From NCBI GenBank assembly GCA_002049455.2, contig KV919031.1, positions 43,925 to 107,924 on the forward strand: a stretch of DNA of 64,000 nt, given 5' to 3'. The position numbers and the translations under genes were made by a program. Under the pieces are notes generated by a model, which was not told the DNA's origin, did not search any database, and worked only from the letters and a program-made list of their open reading frames with translations. This document shows, piece by piece, positions 1 through 12,154 of this stretch (position 1 is the stretch's first letter; each line of letters opens with the position of its first letter). Origin of the DNA: Porphyra umbilicalis (lineage: Eukaryota > Rhodophyta > Bangiophyceae > Bangiales > Bangiaceae).

Positions 1-241
1 CGCCGAGGCATTTGCGCTCTGTTGTGGAGTAGTTTTGCTCTGCAGCAGTGAGTCCTCGGCTTCAACATCCGACAGGATGAAGCAGTTCGCCCGGTTCCTC
101 CTGGAGTAGAGTACAACCAACTTGGTCGGTGCATGCGTCAACGTCAACGACGAGCTTGCGATTGGCCTTTGGCAAGGTAAGTACCGGTGGGCACAACAGT
201 GCGTTTCGAAGGTCTTCAAATGCGGCGATGGCCCCGTCCGT
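1..241 (-). pseudogene. gypsy RNase H, partial
   Basis: The reading frame of the reverse transcriptase continues past its TAA into a recognisable Ty3/gypsy RNase H start. This includes AFEDLRNAL, then LVVDVDACTDQVG with the first catalytic Asp region, then LTAAEQNYSTTERKC, the conserved block that includes the catalytic Glu. A second in-frame stop (TGA) lies at about 64-66, where the family has Trp. The window edge truncates the domain. Confidence 0.75.
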
Positions 242-1345
242 TTATGGTGGTAGGTCCATTGGGATCTCGGCCCTAGTCAGGGCGTTCAGGGTCTTCGCTC
301 GTTTGGAAAAGTCCTTGACGAAATGTCGATAGACGTTGCACATGCTCAAGAAGCTTTTCAGCTGAGTCTTCGTCGTTGGGAACTTGGCGCGCTTCAGAGC
401 ATCAACGTTATTGTTGTGCGCGTGCAGCTGCCCGAGGCGGACAATGTGTCCGAGGTTCTCAACTTCGTCGGAGAACCACGTGCACTTTTCCAAGTTTAGG
501 GTAACCCCGGCTTCGCGCAGACGGTGCAGAACAGTATCAACGTCTTTGACGTGTTGTTTCGCGGTTGCGGAAAAGATGATGACGTCGTCAAAGTAGACAA
601 GGCATATCTGCCATTTTAAGCCCGAGAGGGTAATATCCAACGCGCGCTGAAAGGTAGCGGGCCCGTTCGTTAAGCAGAAAGGCATGGATAACCAGTGGTA
701 TACACCACTATGCGTTGTGAACGTCGTCTTCTCTTGGTCTTCCTTGCGTAAGAGTACTTGCCAGGACCCCGCGGTGCAGTCGAGAGACGTGAACACCTGG
801 GCATCTTCCAAGAAGTCGAGGCAGTCCTCGATTCGAGGCAAGGGATGAGCATCCTTCTTGGTGATGTTGTTAATCCGACGATAGTCGACACAGAATCGGG
901 CTTTGCCTTTCTTCTTTGGTACAATTACCACAGAGCTTGCCCAAGCACTATGGCTAGGGGCAATGACGTTGATCTTCAACATCTTGTTGATCTGATCAGC
1001 GATGATCTGCCGTTTGAACGGCCCAGTCCAGTAGGGTTGGGCCCGTATGGACAGAGCGTCCGGGGGAGTGACGATGGCGTGCTGTGTAGCACGGATGACA
1101 CCAAGGGTTCCATCCCACATCGACGAATGCGTCTTGAGAATGTCTCGAATCTGCTTGTGCAGGTACTCGGGGGCCTCACGGAGGTCGTGGTCCTCGAGTG
1201 AGTCACGACTCGCGTCGTCCGATGAAGTATCGGTTCCATCTTTTGGAGTGTTGTCATCCAAGACGGCGGCCAACATCGGCCCTTGGTAGGGTTCGGCAAA
1301 CCCCAAAGGTTGAGTTCTTGGGAACAATGACTTGGTCTCTGCCAA
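242..1345 (-). pseudogene. gypsy reverse transcriptase
   Basis: About 367 codons covering almost the whole RT domain. The fingers/palm motifs include VPKKKGKARFCVDYRRIN near residues 142-160, the first catalytic Asp in FTSLDC (about residue 189), the LTNGPATFQRA helix, and the catalytic YFDD box at about 251-254. These are followed by LNLEKC and the LGHIV thumb/connection motif. FDD in place of the usual DD-flanked Tyr-x-Asp-Asp form is normal for Ty3/gypsy. A TAA stop at 242-244 ends the frame just where RNase H should follow. Confidence 0.92.
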
Positions 1346-1562
1346 AGTTGCATGACTTGACTAGGGAGGGTTCGTCGGGCTTGACGATGGCAAGGCCTCG
1401 GGCGACCGCCATTGACTTGTGTCGTCATAACCGAGCGTTCGGTGTGATGGTAACCGTACCGGGGGTGTCATATGTGGCCATGATCCACTCCTCTTGGTGT
1501 CCGTCGACACGTACATGTTTACAGTCTCTCACCCTTGCGGGTTTGTCTTTCCAATGACGGTC

Positions 1563-2054
1563 TCAGGCACTGTCACTGAGATAAACCAAGATCGGCGTTG
1601 GCCGAGGAAGCTCCTCCGTGCAGCGCACGTGTTCCTGCCAGACGATCTTCCGCAAACGCGGCAAGATCGCCTCGATGTTTTGTTCAATGAACTCGGTGCC
1701 AAGGATGCGCGGGACTGACAAATTGTCGGAAACGATGAATCGGTCAAATAGACGTACACCTCCGGTGTCTACACACAGATGTCTGGCATACTTCGTCACG
1801 AGACGATTGTTGTTTGCATCTCGGATGCGCGGAACCGTGGTCAACTCCTCGGCGTAAGCCGTTCAGTTCGCAGGGAGAACACTAGTTCGCACTATGTTCA
1901 CCCCGGCACCCGTGTCAAGTACATGGCGGCAGCTTTGCATCACGCGCATGCACGGGACAAGCGTGGCGGAGATCTCGTAGTGCCGTAAGGCACGGCGCAA
2001 CAGTCTTGTTACCATACGCTTTCGCGTTCCGCCGGGCAACCTCAAGTCGGGCAC
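1563..2054 (-). pseudogene. gypsy aspartic protease
   Basis: The active-site motif VLDTGAGVNIV is present, with the DTG triad typical of retropepsins. It is followed by a hydrophobic segment containing ILGTEF, matching the second conserved strand (ILG) of the fold. One in-frame stop lies at about 1863-1865. The frame differs from gag, and about 200 bases separate it from RT; those bases read as a degenerate continuation. A retropepsin would process the Gag-Pol polyprotein, but this copy is broken. Confidence 0.78.
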
Positions 2055-3751
2055 TTGGCCTGAGCGTTTATCGAGTCGTCAACGGCGTTGGCCGAATGTT
2101 CAATCTCGTCTTCTTCAACGTTACCGTCGGCAATGGCATGATCGCCGATAGGGTGTAGGCGACGCTCGAAAGGGCGACAGGGTTCGGCACACTGTGCGGC
2201 GAAGTGCCCCGGCTGGTTACAATTGTAACAGATGTCAGCCCGATTGTCTTGAGGGACGGCGGCCCGCGGAGGCGGCTGGGTGCGGAGCAGTGTGAACGGT
2301 CGCTCCGTCGTCGTCCGCTGGTCCTGTGTCGCGTAAGCGACTTTGATTGCCGTTGGGCGGGTCATCTTGAGCTGCAAGCGCAGCTTGTTGGTGCCGTCCC
2401 AGTACATCTGGGCGGTAGCAACAGTCTCGGAGAGAGTCCGATCAGGTAATTGGTCATTCAAGACCCGCACGTGCGCTTGTACTAGGTCCGAAAGACCAGT
2501 GATGAAGACGTCCTTAACGTCTTGGGTGTCGAACAAACCGTTCAGGAGGTCGCACTGCGTTTCCACGCGATGACCAAAGGCCGTGGGCGCCTCGTTGTCT
2601 TGTTGCTGAATCGTAATGATGTCTCGGTAGGCGTTAGCCATAGGTGCGTGAGTCTCGTACTTCGAAACAGGCCAGTTGACGGCATCTCCGTGTGTACGGA
2701 TGGCATAACGCTTACGTCCGAGGGTGCTGTTAAGCGCGCCGGAGAAGGCCATCTTGGCGTTGCCGGCTAATCGAAAGACCATGAGCAAAAGGGCTTGACC
2801 GTGCGTCATCCCAGTCGCGTCGCACGCGCGGCGAAAGGTCGTCAAGAACGTGAAGATGTCCAAGGACAGGGCTCATGTGAATGGCCGTTGCCCATGGAAC
2901 GCTCCGTCTAAACGTTTGTTGAGACGATGCGACCGTTTTGCCTCCTTAGGCGTATACGTCAGTTGACGGCGGATCAGGAAGTACGTCCTGTAGTCCAGGA
3001 GTGTCTTGAAGCGGCTATTTGCCGGGCGGATCACCTTGATCCTATCGGATTTTTCAGGTCGCTCCTTCCGTTTGGTGGGAGTAGCGAGGCGCTTGCACGC
3101 TGTTGCGTCCGACTCGCTCGAGCTGTCGCTCGGCGAGGGCACACTTGGGGGCGACGGCGGGCCGGGCGGCCCGTGGCAATAGGCCGAAGAGGACATGTCT
3201 GTCGCGTTGGAGTTGTCGTCGTCCGACGACGTCGGGTTTGACGCAGAGGCAGAATCATCGGAAGATGAAGAAGGCGCGGCGTTAGCCGGATTGTCCTTGC
3301 GGACGGACTTGTCTTTAATCACCTTGCTTGTCTTCTTGACATTCTTGGTCTTGTCGCCCGACTTGCTGCGAGACTTAGCCGCACGGCGTTCTTCCTTGTG
3401 GTAGTCGACCTTGCGCAGGGCCTCGACGTCGTCGACCAACTTGTCATTGGCTCCCGCCAGAGACTCATTAATCTGTTCTTGGGCCGTCAGGCGTCGTTGA
3501 AGTGCTTCAACGGCCGCCTTCAGGCTCTCTACAACCTGCATCTGCCCCATGGCGGCTGGATCCGCAGGGATGGAAGAAGTTGGAGCACCGTCCGTTGGGG
3601 CGTCGGAAGCGGCAGGAGTGCCTTGTCCCCCGCCCGGCGGCCGGTAGCCAGCTGGAAACTTGCCGTCTCTGGCTCGCCGAAAGCCGCCGGTACCACCAGT
3701 AGACATACTGGGACCTGAACTAAGTGTTCCGACTTGGCTACCGCCCTGCAC
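2042..3751 (-). pseudogene. gypsy gag (capsid/nucleocapsid), one in-frame stop
   Basis: One reading frame of about 570 codons, broken by a single TGA at 2873-2875. The N-terminal half is Gly/Ser-rich, with a coiled-coil-like stretch and a Lys/Ser-rich acidic linker. The C-terminal half is capsid-like, followed by one CCHC zinc knuckle (CYNCNQPGHFAAQC), the nucleic-acid-binding signature of retrotransposon nucleocapsid. The identity rests on the knuckle and on the protease/RT order downstream; the capsid part has no diagnostic motif I can name. Confidence 0.8.
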
Positions 3752-5199
3752 GCCAACGTCGAAGATCTCAACCGTGTTGCCCCCGGCACCACGCCCACAA
3801 ACCGATGGCTTACGCCCCGTGCGCTAAGCGACCGTATCGACACCTTCACAATGCCACGAGGCAGCGAGGAAGTTGTCGGGAACACCGTTCCGCGAGGCAC
3901 GATGAAGGCGAGAGTATCCCCTGCTGCTCCACCAAATGTGGTATTATAAACGATAGTTCAATTACCAGTGCACTGAGACCGACCGTAGCCAAGCAATAAA
4001 GCGAGTTCTATCGCCGTCGCGGCGAGGAAGAAAGACCTTTTGTTGAAGGGCATCCGATGGGGAGCCGGGTGGTGCCCACTACGGCGACCCCGAACCCACA
4101 ATGATTTAATACAAACGAGGGCACCGGTCGATCGACCGTCCGATCACAATCGATCGTAATGAGTGCCGGCAGACAGATAAGACAGGCAAGCAAACAAACA
4201 ATAAAAAATGAACAAAGCGGAAGTATCCCCGCAAAGGGCGTGCCACAGGCCAATTCCCACAATACATGGGCTTTGGCCCGTCAAGGAGGCTACTTGTGGC
4301 CAATTGCCAATTGCGAGCAGAGTTATGCTACACGGGGGCTCGTGTTTTTCTATCCGATGCGTTCGGGGGTACTGCCCAGTCACGTGGTGTTCTGTTTAAA
4401 GTAGCACCCTCGGGTATGAGCTCGAATAAGCTTTTACTTTTCAGTGGCTGGACAACGACATGGTCGGCGCACAGTCTTTCTTCGTCAACAACGATTGTGG
4501 GGTCATCATCCGCGACTTTTGGACTGAACCAAAAGCGTTCGCATGGATTGCACCAATTGACCGCTTCACCGCACGGCCAGACAGACTGTGCCCACCATCC
4601 GTAGTCGTGCTCGAAGTGTTGCCACACCCAACCTCGACTGCCGTGCGCTGAAAACGTGCTATGACATTCCGTCACGGCGCCATCTGACAGGCAGCGGTCC
4701 GCTCACCGGCCGTCTATGGGCCGCCGCACGCCATCGTATTCATCTCGCTTATCCCCCCCCTCTCGCAACCGCACACGAGCCGCCTCCCGACACTCTCGCA
4801 GACGATCTTCATTGCGCAAGCGAGGACCTACATGGCTCGCTCTCTATCGCCTGTGGTTGTGTCGTGCGCGGCCGCTGCATGCTGACTTCGGGATCGAAGT
4901 GTGGTCCATGTCGGCCCCACGGTGCCGCAGGAGCTCTGTCGGCGCCTTATGGCGCTTTTGTGTGACGGAGGCCCCTGTCTTGCTGCGAGTGTCTGCCCTA
5001 GCCGTGCAATGTGGAGTCCCGCGGGGCCATGCAGAGCCGGTGGTGCCTTCCTGCCGGGACTGATCTCGCTCCCACTCAGTGTGTCGGATAGGTACATTAA
5101 CGACTGCGCATTGTCGTTCGACCGGTTGCCTGACCGTCGGCCTCCTCATCGCTCCTTTCTCGTCCCCGGCCTGATTGTCTGAAACCCCCCCCTTCGAAA
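3752..5199. other. no gene seen; should hold the gypsy 5' LTR
   Basis: About 1.4 kb of intermediate GC without a supported reading frame. By position it should contain the untranslated leader and 5' LTR of the minus-strand gypsy element. I could not find an LTR boundary or a convincing primer-binding site. Confidence 0.4.
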
Positions 5200-8016
5200 G
5201 TGTCCGTTCAAGTTTCTCCTCTGGTTGTCACCCTCCTGTCCCCGTCGGCCCGCACCGCCATGTACCCGATGTACGCCTTTGCCCGGGCAGGCACCCTCGC
5301 GTACGTTAACGGCAACGCTTATGAAGGTCTGGCGCCCAACAGGGCAAAGCCGACGCGGCTTATGGCTGGGCTGCCGTACGCCGCCGTGTTCGCGTCTCAG
5401 CAAGCCGCAATCGACCACCGCGCCACGACACCGGTCGCCTAACGTCAAGACGTTTTTCCCGCGCAGCCTGCCTTCAACGCGTTTGCCTCTTGGCAAGGCG
5501 GCAGCCGGGACGCATCTGGGTCTTGGCGTGCCCCCCACCAGCATGGCGGCGCGCTTGAGGGCGCCGACATCGGCCACCGCGCAGTGGGGACGGCCTCTAC
5601 TTCCCCGCGAGGTATCGGCGGCGGCGCTGCCTCCCCATCCACTCCTGCAGCCGCGCGATTCTCGACGACGCCCGCCGCCCATGGCAGCTTGACGCCGGCG
5701 TCGTCTGGCGGTTCCGGCGTTGCTGCGGCCGCGGCCGCCTTGAGCTCGGTCCTTCCGGGGCAGGTGTTGCCCCTACGTCGGGGCGAGTACATCGGCGCGA
5801 GTGCCCAACAGCGGCTTAGGCCCTCGTGAAGGCGCCATTGCGTCGCGAACCGGCTGGCAAACGCACATCCCTCGTGGCCCCGCCGGCGATGCCGACGAGG
5901 GGGGCTGGTACCTAAAGGGTAACAAACAATTCACGCCGTGCGCTGGGACTGGCACCACTCTGCCTCGGCCTTTCGCGGGAGCCCGCTCGACGCTACCCAG
6001 CAACAAGAAGCGCGGCGGCTCGGAACGTAGCAGCTGTACACCGCCAAGTCCGCTCTCGACGCGGCGCGGCGGGCCGCCAGACATCGGCGGAGCGGGTGGC
6101 CGAACGAGCTTTGCGGTCATTCATGACGTGGGAGTGACAAGTGCGGGCGACGGCACAGGCGCGACTCTCGTGGTCTTCATCCTGGGACGTGGTCGGTCCT
6201 CTGCCGGGAGCCCATCGCCGCCGCCTGATGGTGTTGCGCCGTTTCCACCCACGCCTGTCAGTACGGCGGCGGGCCCTGGCGCCACTTCGCCTGCGGGTAC
6301 CCGCAGAGCGCGTGCCCTGGCCAATGGGGGAACGGGCTCTTCCACAACACCGGCGACAGCCGCCCATGTCGCCGAAATTATGCGATCCACCCCTTGCGGG
6401 TTTGCCGGCGCACGTCGTGAGATAACGAAGCAGCGGAAGGAGTTGGCAATCCTCAACAGCCAACTGTGTCCTTGGACGAAGAAGGTGGATGACATGGCGG
6501 TCCTGGCCGACTGTTTTACGGCATCTCTGATCTTCCAGTGACGCACACTTGACAACATGGCAGCCGATATGAGCAAGGTGGTTACCAACATGGCGGCTAA
6601 CTCCCACGCTCCGACCTCGCCTGTAGCGAACGCGACGGCGCACGCAGCTGCAGTGGCAGCAGCGAGTGGCGTGCCTCCTGACGTGCCCGGAGCGATGGAC
6701 GCACGGGATGCCCAGTGAGTCCTGGACCTTAAGGTATGTGATACCTCATCCGTGGGCTCTGTGCCTCTATCTATCGGCCACAACATCTCACGGCACAGTT
6801 TATTGCGCTCAGTGTATTTGAGCGTCAGCGGGGTCGGCCTGTGCACAGCTGTGTGAACGGTGTTTTGTGGCGCGGCATCGTCTTGCTTGCTTGGAAACTA
6901 ACGGCGGCTCTTCTTTATGGCTCCATGTACACTGTGTCTACGCTTTTACCGTGCTGGCCCGACAACAGCCTAACGTATTCGACTACCTCCTGGGGAAGTT
7001 GGAGGCTCCCCGCGGCGCAGCCGACGTCTGGGTCGACGTTTTGGATGTCGATGTCTTCATACAAAAACAGGACGGCGGAGCGCTTCGACATCGACGTCGA
7101 CGAAGCAGAAGAATTGTGGGCGCGGCGCTGGCGCCTGCCCCAACGCCGACAGCGTCAGGCCGCAGAGGCGGTTGCGCCGGCTGGCGTCGTACCGGCAGCG
7201 AGTGTCGGAACGTTGGCGTGCGGCCTGCTTCGCAACACGACGGTGGGGTATTACTTGCACCGCGCTGTTTTCCACTTTTACCAGAGCATCGGCAACCAAG
7301 CGGCTTCCGCTTTCGCCACGTTTGTCAACAACGAGGCGCGGATCGGCACTCTTCGGCGCACCCGTGGCACGCAGACGAATAGCGATGTCGTCTATTCGCC
7401 GCACGAGACGGCGGCGTTGCTAGCGGACCATGCGTTTATGACCGAGTTGGTCTACCGTCGCGGCTTTGTCCGCGCCGTCCGCACCGTGTACTCGGTGCTT
7501 AGCATCGTCGATCGCTTCTCGGAGGTCAGCGGGGTGTCCGACAATAAGGACGTCATCGCTTGTCTTTCGGCGCACGTTGCGCTCGTGAAAATGAAGATCA
7601 GGTCGCACCTCAAGCGGCAGGCGGCGAGCCAGACCGACGGAAGGGACGTGGCGGACCTGTCTCCGGGCCTCAACGCGGGGCACCGCGCCGAGTGGGTGAA
7701 GGAGCTGACCGTTGTGCGAAACCTGTTCGTGGCGCAAGGCGCTCGCACAAGCAACGGTCTGCGACTGGTCGACGGCACGGCACCGCATCGCGACGACCCG
7801 TCTCATCGCGAGCGGGCGCCGGCTGGCTTTGCCCAGCCGCTGCCCGCGGCCCCCGCCGATGTGAATCCGCCGTCGACGATCACCGCACTTGGCACCGCGG
7901 ATGGCGAGGAGGATGGAGACGCGCCGGGGCCCCTCGAGCGTGCTGCGGTCGCCGCAGCCCGTGCTGTGATTGCCCACGGGATGAAGGGTGTGTACATATA
8001 CGAGGAGCTCGATTGA
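5200..8016 (+). pseudogene. decayed coding unit of unknown family, probably transposon-borne
   Basis: The plus strand carries coding-like sequence in pieces. Bases 5200-5829 are one frame broken by a single TAA at 5440-5442. The next piece, 5801-6541, is in another frame and continues after a TGA with a helical segment (KKVDDMAVLADCFTASL, then NMAADMSKVVTNMAAN). Bases 6841-8016 give a 391-codon frame whose convincing part starts near 7080, after a frameshift near 7060. That C-terminal part has alternating helices and an acidic-basic mix, and ends GMKGVYIYEELD. I do not recognise the family. Several frames, stops and the repeat-rich setting suggest a dead element gene. A multi-exon gene is possible but less likely. 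Confidence 0.4.
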
Positions 8017-9153
8017 GGCAACAACGGGTAACCTCGTATCTGGATGTCAGGCTGGAGTATCCGAGGATAACTGCGGGTACATTTGTGACGCATTGCTTCG
8101 GTGCATGTCACACTGGTGCGTGTCCGACGCTGGGAGTCGCCGGATGCTTCGGCTGATTTGGCGAACGGGAGTGGCGTCATGTCCCCGATACGCGCGAGCG
8201 GGTACGGGGACGTGATGCATTTGTTTTCTTGATTGCACTGTGTTACGGTGCCCATTACGGGCCTCGCTCGCCGACGTCGCGCCCGGCGAGTGGTTCGGAA
8301 GCGTTGTTGTTTTTCCTTTGCTTGTTCCTCGCGAGGTGCCGCAGTGGCAACTCCTCGGCCTTTCTCGCGTCCATCATGTCCCCGACGAGTCGCTCTACCA
8401 AGTTCATACGGTGGATGTCCGAATATCACGCACAGCACGGCAGGCAGCCCACCCAGAAACAAACAGTGAAGCGCATTGTACGGCACCCGCATGGCCGGTA
8501 TAGCACTGCCTGTGGCTAAGCGCCTGGTCGACGCATAAATGCGTAGGTGCAAAACGCCATTTGTCACCAGCTGCAACCGTCCTTACCCGTCCCAAGACTA
8601 GCACATCTAAGCCCGCTGGGCCTTCCTAACTGTGATAGTCCCGTGACCAAAGCCATGCACCTGAACATGTTTGGCACGGGCGGGCCCCCGGTTCAGTACG
8701 TTGTTCACTGAAGGACACTGAACGAGGTGTTCCCCTTTTCAACGTGTCGACATTTCTGACGGTGAGAGCACGCTGCCCTTCGATCGGCGGCATGGTCAAG
8801 AAAACTGCAGACGAGCGTGCGCCAGCCGGCCAACAAAGGTGGTCTCTTGGTCCGTCTTTCCGAGCGAGCGGACGCCCTGGCGCACAGACCCTTCTCAGAG
8901 GGTAACATCGTCGGCCCGGCAGGAAATCACATGGAGCATGCATCGGGCTGCATCGACCATCGAAACCGGCATTTGATGGGTGTTTCTGGGCCCATCCGAG
9001 TCTCCATCGAAGTGCATCGCCCGATGGACACACAGCTGTTGACAGGAACCGAACAAGACGTCCGTTTCTTCCTAACTGTCTGCGCCGCGAGTCTTGACCG
9101 CCGTTACAGCTTGCATTAAGAACGGGCACTTTCGCGAATGATTGGTCCAGCTA
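8017..9153. other. no gene seen
   Basis: Mixed-composition intergenic DNA. Short open frames occur on both strands, but none has a recognisable motif or clear codon bias. Confidence 0.4.
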
Positions 9154-10121
9154 TGGTGCTTTGCCGAGAAATGGAGCATGCACGTTTGCGCAAACAAACA
9201 TGCACACCCGACCACTGCGAGCATTGACCCGTGCTGCAGGGAGACCCATTATATCACCCGGTGATGTGTGACATGTCAAGCATCCCGACCAGGTTCGCCG
9301 GGCCCTTGGGCCGACAAAGGCTGACAGCAGCTGGAAAACCGCACTCTGAGTGACCCGGTGCCAAGTACCTGCTGACACCCGCGGTGGTCTTTGTGAAACG
9401 ATGCCAGAACATGCACGCTGACAGCCTAATCAGGACAAGACTTCTTAAGCAACCGGCCAAAGCGGTGCCGTCAGGAGCGTCCCCCCTAACCGTCCCCTCA
9501 TGTTTGCTCGCAGAGGCTGAATCGGCCTCCGAACATGCATGTCGTTTGAGGAGTTCTTGAAATTCTTTTCTGTCCGCTCGGTCCGTTCATTGGCGCTCCG
9601 AACACGTGAGCCCTGTGCTCAGTAGATCGCCTTTGTTCAATGACATCGAGACGTGTCACTGACATTCTTTTGACCGATCATCATCGATGAAGGGTACAGC
9701 AGTGACTGGATCCAGCCCACCTGCGTTTCTTCTGGGGCACCAGATGGCACAGGTGCGCAGTCTCTGTCTTGTGGACTGTAGAGACCCGGCTCAAATACTG
9801 TGAAACTAGGCCGCCTGACGCAGCCAAAGGGCACGTGGTCACATTCATTGAACCGGCAATCTGACAGGGTTTGGGCAGTGTTCTTGACATTAAATGATGA
9901 GAAGTCATTGGCTGCATGAAGAGCCTTCAGTCCCCTGTCTCACCATGTGCCAGTGGGTGGCCGTGGCTTTCGCCGGTCATGCCAGGAGCAATTGCACTTG
10001 GGACGCTATCGGTCCCCTGAAGCCAGGTGAGAGACGATTTGATGGAGATCCTGACATCGGTCCACATCGGCAAACGTTTGCACTCGCAAACGTGCATGCT
10101 CCATTTCTCAGCAAAGCACCA
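9154..10121. mobile_element. non-autonomous DNA transposon with 38-bp terminal inverted repeats and TA flanks
   Basis: The first 38 bases (beginning TGGTGCTTTGC) reappear inverted at 10084-10121 with one clear mismatch. Both ends abut TA (9152-9153 and 10122-10123), as expected for a TA target duplication of the Tc1/mariner type. The 968-bp interior has no supported reading frame, so it would depend on a transposase from elsewhere. The superfamily assignment is tentative because a TA flank of 2 bp can occur by chance. Confidence 0.65.
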
Positions 10122-10123
10122 TA

Positions 10124-10231
10124 CTCTCCCCGTTGGATAAGGGGCAGATCTTTCTCCGACAGGATGGCTGCTTACTGTGGAGGGGCACTGTAAATGTAAT
10201 GCACCGGGAATGTGAGCAGCAGGGTGCACTA
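10124..10231. other. spacer between element end and next terminal repeat
   Basis: Short spacer with no feature I can support. Confidence 0.3.
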
Positions 10232-10277
10232 TTGCAGGATGCCCAATTTTGGCAGATCCGAACAGGAACACGAACAC
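10232..10277 (+). repeat. degenerate copy of the 46-bp terminal repeat seen at 19738 and 25122
   Basis: It begins TTGCAGGATGCCCAATTTTG after a TA and closely matches the terminal repeats at 19738-19783 and, inverted, 25077-25122. It probably marks one end of another copy of the same element family. No partner end was found nearby. Confidence 0.6.
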
Positions 10278-10389
10278 AAGGAGTACTTTCACTTTCAAAT
10301 ATAACTTGCACACCTTCACGTAAGTCGTCATTTTCTCTTCAATTTTTAGTTGTCCGGCCAAACGCAGGTGAGTTTTTTACGCAGGGCGG

Positions 10390-11640
10390 TGCAGCATCAT
10401 CGCCGACGACGACGGCCTCACGACGACGCCCCCCCCGCCCCACGACGACGCCCCCCGCGCCCCACGACGATGCCCCCCCCGCCCCCGACGACGCCCCCCT
10501 CGCGCACGAGGACGCCCCCACGCGCACAACGATGCCCCCGCCGCAGAGGACAACGCCCTCCCCGCTCAAGAGGACGCCCTCTCGCCCACGACGACGCTCA
10601 CGACGACACCCGGCTCGCCCACGACAACGCCCACGACGATGCCCCACCCGCCTACGACGACGCCCAACCCACCCATGATGACGGCTCCACCTCCCACGAC
10701 GACGTCCACGACGACGCCCCCCCAACCCCCGATGCGGCTCAAGACGACTCTTCTTCCGCCTACGATGACGCCCCACGCACGACGACCCCCCCCCCGCCCG
10801 GGATGATGCCCCCCTCGCCCGCGACGACGCCCCAACCGCCCACGACGACGCCCACACGACGCCATGCCTGCCCACAAAGACGCTCACGACGACGCCCAAC
10901 TCGCCCGCAAGCACGCCCACGACAACACCCCACCAGCCCACGACGACGCCCCCCCTGCCCACGACGACCCCCCTGCCATGACGACCCCCCTCCCCGCCCT
11001 GGACGACGGCCTCTTCGCCCGCGACGACGCCCCACCCGCCCACGACGACGCCCCGCTCACCCTCGACTTCCACGACGACGCCCTACCCGCCCAAGACGAC
11101 ACCATACCCGCCCACGATGACGACCCCCCCTCCCACGACGACGCACACGACGACGCCCCCCCCGCTCACGATGACGCGCGCGACGACCCCCCCCCGCCCA
11201 CGACGACGCTCACGACGACGTTCAGGACGACTGCAAACACGCCCACGACGACGCCCACGACGACGCCCCACCCGCGCACGATGACGCCCCCCCTGCCTAC
11301 TTTGACCCCCCTTCCGCCCACGACAACGCCCACGACGACCCCCCGCCTGCGCACGATGACACCCACGACGACACCCCGCCGCCCACGACGACGCCCTACC
11401 CGCCCTCAACAATGGACCCCCTCCCACGACGACGCCCGCAACGACGCCCCCCCCGCCCACGACGATGCCCTTCCGGCCCACGACGACGCTAAAGACGATG
11501 CCCCTCGCGCCGAAGACGCTGCCCCTCCCGCCCACGACGATGCCCCTTCCGCCCAAGACAATGCCCCTCCCGCCCTCGACGACGCACTCGACGACGCCCA
11601 CGCCGACGCTCCTTCCGCCCACGACGACGCGCCCCGACTT
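10390..11640. repeat. GC-rich minisatellite of period-3 register (CCCACGACGACGCC-like units)
   Basis: Imperfect tandem units built around CCCACGACGACGCC fill about 1.25 kb. Unit lengths vary in steps of 3 bases. Frames therefore stay open on both strands and encode simple repeats such as AHDDAPP on plus and Gly/Arg/Val-rich strings on minus. Nothing indicates a real protein. Bases 11640-11980 are a Pro/Ala-rich degenerate tail. Confidence 0.85.
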
Positions 11641-11982
11641 GCCGTCTCCAGCCCGGCGCCAGTTGCGCACTGCCGATCCACCGCCTTGCCGCCGCGAACC
11701 CGCCGCCACTTCCCCGCCGACGACCCAATGCCTACCTGCGACCAGCGCACAGCCTACCCCCCACCACCCCACCGCCCGCCGCCCACTTTCCTACCGCCAG
11801 CCCACCGCCAACCAACCGCCTGCCCGCTACCAGGCCACCGCCTTGCCACCGCCTGGCCACCCCCTGCGCGCCGTCCGCGCGCTGCCACCAGCCACCTCCT
11901 GACCGACACCCGCCCACCACTGCGTAGCACGCCCACGAACAGTCAGCCCATCGCCAAGCCACCCACCATCAGCAAAGAAAGT

Positions 11983-12154
11983 GAGGTATGACCCACAGGG
12001 CTTCTGCGTCTACGTGCTGAACGCTGGTGGCTTCTGGCTGGCCAGGGACGCCCCACACAGATTGATGTGTGACCCCCTGAGCTTTTGCATCTACGTGCTG
12101 ATCGCTGGTGGCTTCTGGCAGTCCAGGGACGCCCGACACAGATTGATGTGTGAC
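11983..12154 (+). repeat. 81-bp tandem duplication
   Basis: Two copies of an 81-bp unit (starting at 11983 and 12064) plus the first bases of a third at 12145. Both copies share TACGTGCTGA and GCTGGTGGCTTCTGG. It directly follows the minisatellite. Confidence 0.8.

Larger units (their letters stand above)
1..3751 (-). mobile_element. Ty3/gypsy-type LTR retrotransposon, decayed and cut by window start
   Basis: Read on the minus strand, the element runs gag, aspartic protease, reverse transcriptase, RNase H, which is the usual order for Ty3/gypsy. RNase H runs off the left edge, so integrase and the 3' LTR are outside the window. Each domain is recognisable, but in-frame stops interrupt gag, protease and RNase H and the frame shifts between domains, so this is an old inactive copy. 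The 5' LTR should lie to the right of 3751. It cannot be delimited because its partner LTR is not in the window. Confidence 0.88.

Noticed and set aside
3940-3990. Possible primer-binding site and LTR edge of the gypsy element (TGGTGGAGCAGC on minus)
   Set aside because: No known tRNA end matched with confidence, and the partner LTR lies outside the window.
10350-11991. Long Ala/His/Asp/Pro-rich open frames
   Set aside because: They arise from a period-3 minisatellite that opens frames on both strands; there is no non-repetitive protein content.
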